Source: Leptolyngbya subtilissima AS-A7 (GTDB lineage: Bacteria; Cyanobacteriota; Cyanobacteriia; Phormidesmidales; Phormidesmidaceae). Taken from it: a DNA stretch of 64,000 bases. The stretch covers positions 620,001-684,000 of the forward strand of contig NZ_JAMPKY010000001.1 of the NCBI RefSeq assembly GCF_039962255.1. Reading direction: 5' to 3'. Below, piece after piece: positions 45,124 to 53,675 of the stretch. Both the position numbers and the translations under genes were made by a program. Below the pieces are notes generated by a model. That model searched no databases. It was given only the letters and a program-made list of their open reading frames with translations, and was not told where the DNA came from. Numbering within the stretch: the stretch's first letter is position 1; every line of letters starts with the position of its first letter.

Positions 45124-45954
45124 CTAAGTTTTTTCCTCAGTCACCAGCGTCAGGCTTTCCCAGGTGCCTCGATCGTCGTAAGTGCGAATTAATCGCTGCC
45201 GCAGAGTTGGCGTAATTAGCCAGCCTGCTTCTAAAAACAGCGGCTGCCCCGACTGAATCTCGGTGGGGAAAGTAGCCGAAGCTCCCGCCGGTAAAAGTAG
45301 GACGGTCACTGGCTGGCTGCCCTGCTCAAACCGCACGGTCGAGCCCACTAGCTGGCCCTGGGACTGAATGGCGGGGCTGTTGCCAAAGGTGAGGGTTTGG
45401 GTAATAGCGCGATCGCCCCCCGGCTGAATTTCTAACCGAGTCGCCATCGATCGCTGGGGCTGCCAGTCAGGAAATACTGTGGTTGCCTCTCCTACCCAGG
45501 TGCCAATTAGCTGATCCACCGTGAGCGTGGGGCGCGGGGTGGGTTCGGTGCCGACCAAATGCTCTCGGATGAGTGTCAGGCTGCCGAGAGTGGGCTGCCG
45601 AGGAAACACCTGGGCTACGCGCAGGCGCTCGCTGCCGTGGATCAGGCCCAGCTCGGCCCCAAACTCGCTCACCGGGCTGCGCTGCATCGACCCCTGGGAA
45701 AAAGCACCGGTCTCGCAAAACAGCACTCCCCGCCCCAGGGAACTGTATTCCAACACCGTTTCGCTAGGGGGCTGGCCAGGGGGGCGCTTGCGAATCTCCT
45801 GGCGCATGGTGTTGCCCTCGTTCAGCGGGATCAGCGCCACCTCCGAGGGCGTATCCTGCAAAATTTCCCTCGTCGGCGACACTTGGGTAAACGAGCCCAC
45901 CCAGGTGCCTTGGTTTTTGAGTAAACGCGCCCACTGAGTCGAAGCCGAGGTCAT
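45124..45954 (-). CDS. DUF3598 family protein
   Basis: A 276-residue protein of the DUF3598 family of cyanobacteria and plastids. The N-terminal half begins WARLLKNQGTWVGSFTQVSPTREIL, the C-terminal half begins LIGTWVGEATTVFPDW; both look like lipocalin-type beta barrels related in shape to the CpeS/CpcS phycobilin lyases. Whether it binds a pigment is unknown. It is convergent with purD with only three bases between stops, and upstream of moaB on the same strand lies 23 bp away. Confidence 0.85.
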   Translation of the reverse strand: MTSASTQWARLLKNQGTWVGSFTQVSPTREILQDTPSEVALIPLNEGNTMRQEIRKRPPGQPPSETVLEYSSLGRGVLFCETGAFSQGSMQRSPVSEFGAELGLIHGSERLRVAQVFPRQPTLGSLTLIREHLVGTEPTPRPTLTVDQLIGTWVGEATTVFPDWQPQRSMATRLEIQPGGDRAITQTLTFGNSPAIQSQGQLVGSTVRFEQGSQPVTVLLLPAGASATFPTEIQSGQPLFLEAGWLITPTLRQRLIRTYDDRGTWESLTLVTEEKT

Positions 45955-45977
45955 AGTGCGGTAAATAAACGGTAGCG

Positions 45978-46466
45978 TCAGGCTTGCATCAGGCTAACCA
46001 GGTGAGGCAACTCCGGCAAAATCAGCGCCTCCATAGCCAGGGTCACCGCTTTGCTAGACCCCGGTAGCGAGAAAACTAGAGTGGCTTGATAAACCCCAGC
46101 TACAGCGCGAGAGGCTATGGCGCGGGAGCCAATTTCCTGAAAGCTGAGATAGCGAAAGATTTCCCCAAACCCCGGCAGGGTTTTCTCTAGCAGGGCGGCG
46201 ATCGCATCGTAGGTAGTGTCGCGAGGGGCAATTCCCGTTCCCCCGGTGAGAATGATGCAGTCAACCTGCGCGGCCAAGGTCTGGCACAGCGGGCGAATCT
46301 GCTGCGGCTCGTCGGGGACGATGCGATAGTCGCTCACCTGGTGGCCCGCCTCGGCCAGCAGGGTTTGCAGGAGTTGCCCGCTGCGATCGCTCTCGACGGT
46401 GCGGGTGTCGCTCACGGTGACTACCGCGCAGCGCACCGGTCTGCCTAATGCCGGGGGATGGGCCAT
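45978..46466 (-). CDS. moaB: Molybdenum cofactor biosynthesis protein MoaB/Mog type
   Basis: A 162-residue protein of the MoaB/Mog family, which adenylylates molybdopterin before metal insertion. Conserved segments are CAVVTVSDTRTVESDRSGQLL, DCIILTGGTGIAPRDTTYDAI, FGEIFRYLSFQEIGSRAIASRAVAGVY and VFSLPGSSKAVTLAMEALILPELPHL. MoaB and Mog are hard to separate by sequence alone. It is downstream of psb28 with 14 bp between them. Confidence 0.94.
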   Translation of the reverse strand: MAHPPALGRPVRCAVVTVSDTRTVESDRSGQLLQTLLAEAGHQVSDYRIVPDEPQQIRPLCQTLAAQVDCIILTGGTGIAPRDTTYDAIAALLEKTLPGFGEIFRYLSFQEIGSRAIASRAVAGVYQATLVFSLPGSSKAVTLAMEALILPELPHLVSLMQA

Positions 46467-46480
46467 GGTTGGGGTGGCAC

Positions 46481-46816
46481 CTAGCTCTTGGTAAAGCCCA
46501 ACCCGTTTTGCTCAGCGTAGCGGTTCATAAACCGCATAAAGCGATCCCACTCGGCTTCGCTTCTCATGATGTAGGTGGCCTCGATGCCGGCTGGTTCACC
46601 GTTAACAAACCGACCATTGACCTCGCGGCTGACCAACTCGCCCTCCTCGTCGACCAGGTACATACCGGTGATCTCCACCCCTTCCTGCTGGGAGAGCGCC
46701 TGGGGATGGTCAAAGTAGAAGGTGGCCGTACCGTCGGAGCCATCCTTGGCGCGGGTGAGCCGCACATCGGGAATCACTGGTTCTGCAACGCCACGGGCAA
46801 ATTGAATCTCGGCCAT
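46481..46816 (-). CDS. psb28: Photosystem II assembly protein Psb28
   Basis: A 111-residue cytoplasmic-side factor that binds CP47 pre-complexes during photosystem II biogenesis. The start [72 protein letters not shown] and [20 protein letters not shown] are all family-typical. It starts about 125 bp from the unknown lipoprotein gene and is followed closely by moaB. Confidence 0.97.
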   Translation of the reverse strand: MAEIQFARGVAEPVIPDVRLTRAKDGSDGTATFYFDHPQALSQQEGVEITGMYLVDEEGELVSREVNGRFVNGEPAGIEATYIMRSEAEWDRFMRFMNRYAEQNGLGFTKS

Positions 46817-46940
46817 GCCAAACGTCCTAATCTAAGATTGCCATTTATAAAAATTCATTCTCGCACGATACCGGAACTGGAGCTGACGCGGGGATCAACT
46901 CTGCCGCAGTCGCAGGATCAGGCTGCCCCACCCAGTAGCT

Positions 46941-47627
46941 TCAAGGAGTGCTGTCGGGGGGCTCAGCCATCGGATCGGCGGTCAGTACCGTGAACGATTC
47001 GGCCAGGGCCACGGCTTCCTCGGGGCTGACATCTTCGCAGGCCTGGAGCGACTCAAATAGGTCGCCAATGTAGGTCGCCCCCACCAGTCGGTAAGCGCCA
47101 GAAAGGCCTATCATCCAGTCGGTGAACAGGTTTGAGTCAGGGAACTCGGCTCGCAGATTGGCATCGGTATAGGGGCCATAGTGGAGGCCGTAGTCTTGGT
47201 CGTCAAACAGCGGCGGCTGAATAGGCAAGCGGCTTTCGGTGGCGGGGGAGTCGCCAATGCCCTGAGCGGCAAACTCGACGGCAAAGCACTGACTGCCTTG
47301 GCCAGGGGCCGCTCCTTCTGAGGCATTGCTTTGGTAGACCACCAGGTACCCAGGGCCGGAATCGCTTGAGTCAACCCGCATTTCCACGATCGCAAAGGAT
47401 GGCGGCACCTGCCCTGGCACCACCACCTCAATCCCTAGACTGGTGAGCTGGCTGGTTTGGGTGGGCGACATCTGGGCCAAAAAAGCGCCTTCGGGGGGCG
47501 GCGGTGGTCCTTCGGCGACGGGGGTAGTGAGGGGGGCAGAGGTGGCGGTTGGAGGTTGGCGATCGCAGGCACTGACCAGCCCCATGACTAGCAGCAGCGC
47601 CGTTGCAACCTTTGTTTGGGTTGTCAT
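46941..47627 (-). CDS. Hypothetical lipoprotein
   Basis: No family recognised. 228 residues with a lipobox (LLLVMGLVSAC), a Pro/Thr linker and a globular domain (about 60-215: FAIVEMRVDSSDSGPGYLVVYQSNAS..., QCFAVEFAAQGIGD, LHYGPYTDANLRAEFPDSNLFTDWMIGLSGAYRLVGA, ACEDVSPEEAVALAESF). Two Cys in the domain may form a disulphide. It is probably tethered outside the cytoplasmic or thylakoid membrane. It is the first gene of a minus-strand row with psb28 and moaB, but 125 bp separate it from psb28. Confidence 0.75.
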   Translation of the reverse strand: MTTQTKVATALLLVMGLVSACDRQPPTATSAPLTTPVAEGPPPPPEGAFLAQMSPTQTSQLTSLGIEVVVPGQVPPSFAIVEMRVDSSDSGPGYLVVYQSNASEGAAPGQGSQCFAVEFAAQGIGDSPATESRLPIQPPLFDDQDYGLHYGPYTDANLRAEFPDSNLFTDWMIGLSGAYRLVGATYIGDLFESLQACEDVSPEEAVALAESFTVLTADPMAEPPDSTP

Positions 47628-47760
47628 GGTGGCTCTATCACCCGCTAAACAATGTCGCCGCTATCTTATCGCGTTGCCCGATCGCCCCAACCACCGAAAA
47701 ACCGCTATCCCAGTTAAACCTATGGCATGATAATCCCCTGTTGACCTGGAGTCCTGCTCG

Positions 47761-49188
47761 TTGGCTAAGCTACCGCCCCTGCCTATTTCGGTAAAAGTGT
47801 TCTACGGCGTGGGGGAGTTAGCGGCATCGGTGCCCGCCAGCCTGTCAGCGTTTTTTGTGCTGTATTTTTTTACCACCGTGGCGGGGCTGAGCCCGGCTCT
47901 AGCAGGCTCGGTGCTGCTGTTTGGCCGCGCGTGGGATGCCATTGACGACCCGCTGATCGGTTGGCTGAGCGATCGCACCGTGTCGCCAGCCGGCCGGCGC
48001 TATCCCTGGATGCTGGGCGGGGTAATTCCCATGGCGATCTGTTCGGTGCTGCTGTGGATGGTGCCCCCTTTTGCGAGTCAGTGGGGGGTATTTGCCTATT
48101 ACATTGTGCTGTCGCTCTTTGCCTTTGCTGCTTTTACCGCCGTGCAGTTGCCCTACACGGCCTTGGCCGCCGAACTGTCTGACGACTACGACGAACGCAC
48201 CGACTTAATCGGTATGAAATCGGCCTTTAGTATTGGGGCCAGCATTTTAGCCTTGGTCATGGCCCAGGTGGTGTTTGCCCGGGTGGCCGACCCGGCTCGG
48301 CAGTTCTTCATTTTGGGATTACTCTCAGCCAGTTTGGCGGTGGTGATTATTGGCCTATGCGTAGCGGGCACCTACCGCCGCTATTGGCAGGTGCAGCAAA
48401 GTCGCCCGCCGCTAACAGGGGGCCACCACTCTCCAGCGCTGCTGACCCAGCTGCGCAGCGTGTTTAGTAACGCGGCCTTTCGAGAAGTGTTAGGTCTCTA
48501 CCTCTGCGGCTGGATGAGCGTGCAGGTGACCGCCGCTATGCTGCCCTATTTTGTTGGTGCCTGGATGGGCTTGCCGGCGACTCACTTTGCCCAAATGGCC
48601 CTGGCGGTGCAGGGAACCGCGATCGCTATGCTCTGGGTGTGGGACTGGGTGGCTAAACGCACGGGCAAGCGCACGGTGTTTTTAACGGGGGCACCCCTGG
48701 CGGCGATCGCCCTTGCTGGTCTAGCTACGGTGCAGCCTGGCCAGGTGGTCTGGATGTATACCCTGGGTGTGATTGCGGGCATGGGGGTAGCTACCCTCTA
48801 CATGGTGCCCTTTGCGATGCTACCCGACGTGATTGACCTCGATGAACTCAACACCGGCCTGCGCCGGGAAGGGCTGTACTTCAGCGCCTTGGTATTTCTG
48901 CAAAAGCTGGGGCTAGCCATGGCGCTGTTTATCTCTGGTCAGCTGTTGAGCTTGACCGGCTACGCGGCTAATACCGACACCCAGCCCGTCGCTGCTCTCA
49001 ACGCCATCCGTTTGCTGATTGGTCCATTACCGGCGCTGCTACTGATAGTGGGGCTTTGGTTTTGCTACCGTTACCCGATCAATCGCGATCGCCATCAGCA
49101 AATTTTATTGGCCCTACAGCAGCAGCGCCAGCAGCGGTTTGACAACGAGGCCAACCCTGGCTCAGACCCCTCTGCCCCTGGGGCCTAA
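47761..49188 (+). CDS. GPH-family sugar:cation symporter (MFS)
   Basis: A 475-residue transporter with about 12 membrane helices. The family pattern is clear: VFYGVGELAASVPASLSAFFVLYFFTTVAG, LLFGRAWDAIDDPLIGWLSDRT (conserved Asp), GRRYPWMLGG, PYTALAAELSDDYDERTDL and the second-half AMLPDVIDLDELNTGLRREGLYFSALVFLQKLGLA. Relatives (MelB, XylP type) carry sugars with Na+ or H+; the substrate here is not evident. It starts with TTG at 47761. No sugar-hydrolase gene is nearby. Confidence 0.92.
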   Translation: MAKLPPLPISVKVFYGVGELAASVPASLSAFFVLYFFTTVAGLSPALAGSVLLFGRAWDAIDDPLIGWLSDRTVSPAGRRYPWMLGGVIPMAICSVLLWMVPPFASQWGVFAYYIVLSLFAFAAFTAVQLPYTALAAELSDDYDERTDLIGMKSAFSIGASILALVMAQVVFARVADPARQFFILGLLSASLAVVIIGLCVAGTYRRYWQVQQSRPPLTGGHHSPALLTQLRSVFSNAAFREVLGLYLCGWMSVQVTAAMLPYFVGAWMGLPATHFAQMALAVQGTAIAMLWVWDWVAKRTGKRTVFLTGAPLAAIALAGLATVQPGQVVWMYTLGVIAGMGVATLYMVPFAMLPDVIDLDELNTGLRREGLYFSALVFLQKLGLAMALFISGQLLSLTGYAANTDTQPVAALNAIRLLIGPLPALLLIVGLWFCYRYPINRDRHQQILLALQQQRQQRFDNEANPGSDPSAPGA

Positions 49189-49223
49189 CCGCATCGCTGG
49201 CCCTAAAGCCAAGAATTTTTCGT

Positions 49224-49233
49224 ATGACGTCAT
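49224..49233. promoter_or_regulatory. Perfect 10-bp palindrome ATGACGTCAT
   Basis: Located about 190 bp upstream of the fasciclin gene and 36 bp after the transporter stop. Its TGACGTCA core is the size of a dimeric regulator site; no matching regulator is known to me in cyanobacteria. Confidence 0.3.
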
Positions 49234-49414
49234 CTTCCCTAAGGTAGATTGTTGGCCGCCGCTGCCAGAGTTCGTTTCTACCTATTGGGGGAGGGAGAGC
49301 CTTAGAGGCGCCGTTAAGGTATGTAAAGTGCTTTGGGCGCTGCTTGAAAGCGCTGCCCTCGCCCCCGATTTCGCACTTTTGTGCATGCAGTTTTGAGTGT
49401 AAGGATTGTTTTTG

Positions 49415-50029
49415 ATGGCTATTTTGCGTTCCTCTCAGACAAAGCGGTGGATGGTTGGTTTGGCCAGCGTGGGTGCTGCGGCTCTGCTAGCTGCCTGTGG
49501 CGCTTCTGAGCCTACAGCTGAGACAGAGGTTGGGCAGGCCCCCACAACCACCGAAGAGCCCACTACTGCAACTGACCCCACAGCTGAAAGCACCACTGCC
49601 GAAGGCGACACCGTAGTGGATGTGGCCGCCAGTGACGAAGATTTCAGCATTCTCGCCGAAGCTATTGAAGCTGCTGACCTCACCGAGACGCTCAGTGCCT
49701 CTGGCCCTGTGACGGTGTTTGCCCCCACCAACGAAGCTTTTGAAGCTCTGCCCGAAGGTACCCTAGACAAGCTGCTGCTGCCCGAAAACCAGGACGTGCT
49801 GCGTCAGGTCTTGACCTACCACGTGCTGGAAGATGCAGTCCCCGCTGCTGAAGTCACCACGGGCGAAGTTCCTACCGCCGCTGGTACTCCGGTTTCCATT
49901 CAGGTGGATGACACCACCGGCGAAGTCATGGTCAACGAAGCCATGGTTGTTACCCCCGACATCCAGGCCAGCAACGGCGTTATCCACGCCATCGACCAGG
50001 TCATTCTGCCCCCCGGTCTGACTCTCTAG
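49415..50029 (+). CDS. Fasciclin-domain lipoprotein
   Basis: The ATG at 49415 with an AAGGA site at 49401-49405 gives 204 residues. A lipobox (VGAAALLAACG) precedes a Thr/Glu-rich linker (about 30-65), then one FAS1 domain: EDFSILAEAIEAADLTETLSASGPVTVFAPTNEAFEALPEG, LRQVLTYHVL and NGVIHAIDQVILPPGL. FAS1 domains mediate adhesion at the cell surface. It is a monocistronic gene with a strong terminator at 50101-50146. Confidence 0.93.
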   Translation: MAILRSSQTKRWMVGLASVGAAALLAACGASEPTAETEVGQAPTTTEEPTTATDPTAESTTAEGDTVVDVAASDEDFSILAEAIEAADLTETLSASGPVTVFAPTNEAFEALPEGTLDKLLLPENQDVLRQVLTYHVLEDAVPAAEVTTGEVPTAAGTPVSIQVDDTTGEVMVNEAMVVTPDIQASNGVIHAIDQVILPPGLTL

Positions 50030-50041
50030 AGTCAATTTATT

Positions 50042-50070
50042 GGTCAGATGCTAGCGCGTAGTGTCTGACC
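50042..50070. other. 7-bp hairpin after the fasciclin gene
   Basis: GGTCAGA and TCTGACC around a 15-base loop. It precedes the stronger terminator at 50101 and may protect the 3' end of the fasciclin message. Confidence 0.35.
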
Positions 50071-50100
50071 CAACCTTGTCAACTCTCTGACTCCCTAAAC

Positions 50101-50146
50101 AATCCCTAGGAGCGACTTTTAACCAAGTTATCTCCTAGGGATTTTC
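50101..50146 (+). terminator. Terminator of the fasciclin gene
   Basis: AATCCCTAGGAG and its exact complement CTCCTAGGGATT form a 12-bp stem with a 19-base loop, followed by a short T-rich stretch. It lies between convergent fasciclin and plsY genes and can serve both. Confidence 0.75.
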
Positions 50147-50155
50147 TCTGTTGGG

Positions 50156-50806
50156 CTAGCTGCCTTGGTCGGGAGACTGCTGCCCTAGCCGCGGTTCGGT
50201 ACCAGCTAGGAGGCGATCGATATTGCTGCGGTGGCGCAGAATCACGTAGGACGCTCCCAGTGCTCCTAGCACCGCATAGGGTAGGGGCTGGCCAGTGACA
50301 ACCATAAGAATGCCAGCCGCGATCGCCGCCACTATCGAGCTCAGCGACACAATGCGGCTGAGGGCTAGGGAGAGGCCAAAGGCGATCGCTGCCCCCAGGG
50401 CCACGGGCCAGGCTAGGCCGATTAGCACTCCCAACCCCGAAGCCACCGACTTGCCGCCGGTAAAGTTAATCCACACCGACTTGCTGTGGCCCACCAGGGC
50501 CAACAACCCGGCCCCAACCGCCACCCACGGCTGCCAGAGGGCATCTAGGGCCGTTAGAGCTGCCACTTGATGCCAGACCGCCGCTACCAGCAGCACCGCT
50601 AGCAGCCCTTTGAGCAGATCGATCGCTAGGACGGCGATCGCAGCCCCTTTACCCACGGTTCGCAGCACGTTGGTGGCCCCAGTCCCCCCCGAGCCATGCT
50701 GCCGAATATCAATGCCCTTGACTCCCTTAGCCACCAGGTAGCCAGTGGGAATCGAGCCTAAGAGATACGCCGCTGCTAACAGCAGCACAATTGCTAGAAC
50801 CGCCAA
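50156..50806 (-). CDS. plsY: Glycerol-3-phosphate acyltransferase PlsY
   Basis: A 216-residue integral membrane enzyme that transfers acyl from acyl-phosphate to glycerol 3-phosphate, starting phospholipid synthesis. Conserved motifs: LLGSIPTGYLVAKGVKGIDIRQHGSGGTGATNVLRTVGKG, GLLALVGHSKSVWINFTGGKSVASGLGVL and ILRHRSNIDRLLAGTEPRLGQ. Five or more hydrophobic helices. Stand-alone minus-strand gene convergent with the fasciclin gene. Confidence 0.97.
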   Translation of the reverse strand: MAVLAIVLLLAAAYLLGSIPTGYLVAKGVKGIDIRQHGSGGTGATNVLRTVGKGAAIAVLAIDLLKGLLAVLLVAAVWHQVAALTALDALWQPWVAVGAGLLALVGHSKSVWINFTGGKSVASGLGVLIGLAWPVALGAAIAFGLSLALSRIVSLSSIVAAIAAGILMVVTGQPLPYAVLGALGASYVILRHRSNIDRLLAGTEPRLGQQSPDQGS

Positions 50807-51024
50807 CGCCCTATGTCCTTAAAACGTGGTGTAACCCAAAACATGGTGCGACTTAGAGCATCCCCCACTCGGTCTGCCTTTAAAAGGCTGTGGATGCCGC
50901 TCACCAATTCCAGTCTAGGAGGATTGGGGCGCTACATCGGGGGACGGCGAGAAATCTAAGGACGAGCCAGGCCAAGTGGCCTTGACCAATCCAGCAGGGC
51001 TAAGTACTCGGGAACGTCCGCTGC

Positions 51025-51306
51025 TTAACTGACGGTGCACAGGCGCTCGATCACCTGCTCAGCCGTAATCAATCGCTTCAGCACCACCTGCCCAATCGGT
51101 TCGCTGGTGACGCCCTCGGGCTTAACCTCGATCATCAGCACGGTCTCTTCAACCTGATAAAGCCAGAGGGTTTCCCCCTGTTCTTGAATTGACAAATTGA
51201 GGCGGCGTATATGGGGCTTACGCTGCCAACCCAACTCATTCCACAGGCCACCAAACTCCCATACCCGGCCCGTCACCCAACCATCCGAAAGAAAAAAGTA
51301 TTTCAC
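51025..51306 (-). CDS. Conserved-looking 93-residue protein
   Basis: No named family recognised, but the composition is that of a real protein: MKYFFLSDGWVTGRVWEFGG, WNELGWQRKPHIRRLNLSI, LWLYQVEETVLMIEVKP and VVLKRLITAEQVIERLCTVS, suggesting an antiparallel beta sheet with a C-terminal helix. No signal or membrane segment. It sits alone between plsY and the VOC protein gene, with 218 bp before plsY. Confidence 0.65.
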   Translation of the reverse strand: MKYFFLSDGWVTGRVWEFGGLWNELGWQRKPHIRRLNLSIQEQGETLWLYQVEETVLMIEVKPEGVTSEPIGQVVLKRLITAEQVIERLCTVS

Positions 51307-51412
51307 CGCTCACTCTGCCACACCATATATCAATGGCATTATGCACCGTGACGACCCACTGGCCGCAGGCTTCACCTATTTAAACGTCAATGATAGTTAA
51401 ATCGGCCGACCC

Positions 51413-51802
51413 ATGATTCAGATTGCAGCGCTCGACCATCTGGTGCTCACCGTGGCCGATATTTCCCGCACCCGTGAGTTTTACCAGACTGTGCTGGGCA
51501 TGGCGGCGGTGACTTTTGGTGGCGATCGCCATGCCCTTCGCTATGGCCAACAAAAAATCAATCTCCACCAGGCTGGGGCATCTTTTGCCCCCCACGCCCA
51601 GGCACCCACACCCGGCTCGGCAGATCTGTGCTTTCTCATTACCGGCTCCTTAGACGCCGCCTTGGCCCACCTCCAGACCTATGGGGTGCCTGTTATCGCT
51701 GGGCCAGTGCAGCGTACCGGGGCTACAGGGATGCTGCTGTCGATCTACATTCGCGATCCTGACGGCAACTTAATCGAGCTGAGCGTGCTGGCAGATGCTT
51801 AG
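51413..51802 (+). CDS. VOC family (glyoxalase/dioxygenase-like) protein
   Basis: A 129-residue vicinal-oxygen-chelate fold protein with two beta-alpha-beta-beta-beta modules: LDHLVLTVADISRTREFYQTVLGM ... ALRYGQQKINLHQAG and SADLCFLITGSLDAALAHLQTYGV ... SIYIRDPDGNLIELSVL. Likely metal ligands are His in LDHL, His in INLH and Glu in LIEL. The pattern matches small glyoxalase-like proteins of unknown substrate (YfaA/STM3117 type). Single gene. Confidence 0.92.
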   Translation: MIQIAALDHLVLTVADISRTREFYQTVLGMAAVTFGGDRHALRYGQQKINLHQAGASFAPHAQAPTPGSADLCFLITGSLDAALAHLQTYGVPVIAGPVQRTGATGMLLSIYIRDPDGNLIELSVLADA

Positions 51803-51852
51803 TCAGAATAGCTTTAGTAGGTCATAAAGTCCCCGCAGCCCTCGCCCTAAAT

Positions 51853-51875
51853 CCCTCTCCCAACTTGGGAGAGGG
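51853..51875. repeat. REP-like palindrome CCCTCTCCCAA/TTGGGAGAGGG
   Basis: Perfect 11-bp arms around one central base. This GGGAGAGGG-type palindrome is widely repeated in bacterial genomes, with a second version 22 bases downstream. Confidence 0.7.
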
Positions 51876-51897
51876 ACTTTGAAGTCTGATTCCTGCT

Positions 51898-51921
51898 CCC
51901 CTCTCCTCCCTGGGAGAGGGG
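51898..51921. repeat. REP-like palindrome CCCCTCTCC/GGGAGAGGGG
   Basis: A near-perfect inverted repeat similar to the copy at 51853; followed by GCTGGGGGAGAGGGCTG, which is a further partial copy of the same purine-rich motif. Confidence 0.65.
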
Positions 51922-52082
51922 CTGGGGGAGAGGGCTGAATTACGGCAAGAAAGCATGTTTGTGATCTACTGAGCCTAGGCCCTAGGTGGACAGCTCGTCC
52001 GACTGGCCCAAACTTTTTGGCAATTTTCCGGATGGAGGCTACCTCATTCGTATTAGAGAAAGGTAGATGCACCCTGATTGTT

Positions 52083-52122
52083 AAGCCCTGGGATACCTGG
52101 AGGGATCCTAGGGCTTTTTTTT
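52083..52122 (+). terminator. Strong hairpin terminator upstream of ddl
   Basis: AAGCCCT and AGGGCTT close a stem-loop that includes additional pairs (GGATACC against GG-ATCC), followed by a run of eight T. It would end a plus-strand transcript arising in the gap 51803-52080 or read-through from the VOC gene. Confidence 0.75.
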
Positions 52123-52213
52123 GCCTGATTTTTGCCTGAGACTAGGGGCAAGTTATGTGGCCTCGCTGCTGTGATACCCTATCCGCAATTGGCGCGATGG
52201 TGAGGAACTCCAC

Positions 52214-53299
52214 ATGGCAACAGCAACGGTAGGGCTATTGTTTGGCGGCTGCTCAGGGGAGCACGAGGTATCGATTCGCTCGGCTCAGGCGATCGCCCGC
52301 GCCCTGGCCAGCGGCAGCAATGCCCAAAAATACACCGTGCTGCCGGTCTACATTCGCAAAGACGGCGTTTGGCAGGCTGGATCTAGCGCTGAGGCGGTTC
52401 TGACCGCTGGTGTGCCCCCCCAGGATATGCCCGACGCGCCAGCCGCCACCGCCCGCGATCGCCTACCTCAGTTTGATCAGATAGCTGACATTGACATTTG
52501 GTTCCCGGTGCTGCACGGTCCCAACGGCGAAGACGGCACGGTGCAGGGCCTCTTGACCCTGATGCAGCAGCCCTACGTCGGTGCTGGGGTGCTGGGATCG
52601 GCGGTGGGGATGGATAAAATTGCCATGAAAACGGCCTTTGCCCAGGCCGGGCTGCCCCAGGTGAAGTACCTGGCGGTGAGCCGGGCAGAGGTATGGTCCA
52701 ATCCCTGCGTGTTTCCGAAGCTGTGCGATCGCATCGAAACCGAGCTGGGCTACCCCTGCTTTGTCAAACCCGCCAACCTGGGCTCGTCGGTGGGCATTGC
52801 CAAAGCCACCAACCGCAAAGAGCTAGAGGCCGCTCTCGACAATGCCGCCAGCTACGATCGCCGCATTATCGTCGAAACCGGAGTGGTCGCCCGTGAGGTA
52901 GAGTGCGCCGTGCTGGGCAACGACAATCCCAAGGCTTCAGTGCTGGGCGAAATCACCTTTCAAAGCGATTTCTACGACTACGAGACCAAATACACCAGCG
53001 GCCAGTCGCAGCACACTATTCCAGCCCAAGTGCCCGAAGCGATCGCCCGCCGTATTCAAGAGATGGCGATTACGGCGTTTCAGGCGGTGGATGCTGCCGG
53101 CATCTCGCGAGTCGATTTCTTTTACGTAGAAGCTACTGGAGAGGTGCTGATTAACGAGATCAACACCCTGCCGGGGTTCACCGCTACCAGCATGTACCCA
53201 ATGATGTGGGAGGCCAGCGGCGTCGGCTTTGAGGAACTGGTAGACACCCTGATTCAGCTAGGATTTGAGCGCACCGGCAGCAGCCCAGCTCAGAACTAG
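52214..53299 (+). CDS. ddl: D-alanine--D-alanine ligase
   Basis: An ATP-grasp enzyme making D-Ala-D-Ala for peptidoglycan. 361 residues with [25 protein letters not shown] at the N-terminus, [67 protein letters not shown], and [40 protein letters not shown] at the end. A GAGG site precedes the ATG. It is a single gene. Confidence 0.98.
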   Translation: MATATVGLLFGGCSGEHEVSIRSAQAIARALASGSNAQKYTVLPVYIRKDGVWQAGSSAEAVLTAGVPPQDMPDAPAATARDRLPQFDQIADIDIWFPVLHGPNGEDGTVQGLLTLMQQPYVGAGVLGSAVGMDKIAMKTAFAQAGLPQVKYLAVSRAEVWSNPCVFPKLCDRIETELGYPCFVKPANLGSSVGIAKATNRKELEAALDNAASYDRRIIVETGVVAREVECAVLGNDNPKASVLGEITFQSDFYDYETKYTSGQSQHTIPAQVPEAIARRIQEMAITAFQAVDAAGISRVDFFYVEATGEVLINEINTLPGFTATSMYPMMWEASGVGFEELVDTLIQLGFERTGSSPAQN

Positions 53300-53675
53300 G
53301 CGTTCACGGCTTAGTCGTCCGGCAACGACGGCTTAGACCCAACTCTGCTTGGTTAAACCTCGGTTTAAAAGGGCGAATGCCATAGAGCCTCTGGCTCGGC
53401 TACGCCTACGCACCTACGGTTCCACCCTTTGAGACTTGGGATTATGTAATGCGGATCTAGTACTAGAGGTAACGTCCAAGCTTCGGGATTTAGGTATTCT
53501 CCAGGCCTTGCACCCTATTCTCTGCTGCAACTTCACAGCTGTTGAGAATGAGTGGCTTTCACCCTAGGGGCGCTGCCGACAGCAGAGGCTTTTGTATCAA
53601 AAATAACAATCAAGGGGGAAGGCCTGGGGCAGCATACCCTTGAGGGTGCCTAAAATGGGCACCGGGGCTAACCTC
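53300..53675. other. 376-bp gap between ddl and the response regulator
   Basis: No gene is supported. Visible structures are a direct repeat CGGCTTAG at 53309 and 53328 region flanking a GTCGT/ACGAC dyad, and a palindrome TTAAACC-TC-GGTTTAA at 53353-53368. A purine-rich AAGGGGGAAGG block lies at about 53612-53622. The upstream end next to ddl may hold its terminator, but no U-run hairpin was found. Confidence 0.35.

Larger units (their letters stand above)
51803..52213. other. Repeat- and hairpin-rich gap before ddl
   Basis: About 410 bp with no supported gene. It holds two related palindromes (51853-51875 and 51898-51921), a stretch at 52015-52080 without any gene, and a strong terminator hairpin at 52083-52122. 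The terminator lies too far from the VOC stop (about 280 bp) to be its obvious partner, so a short independent transcript ending there is possible. Confidence 0.5.
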
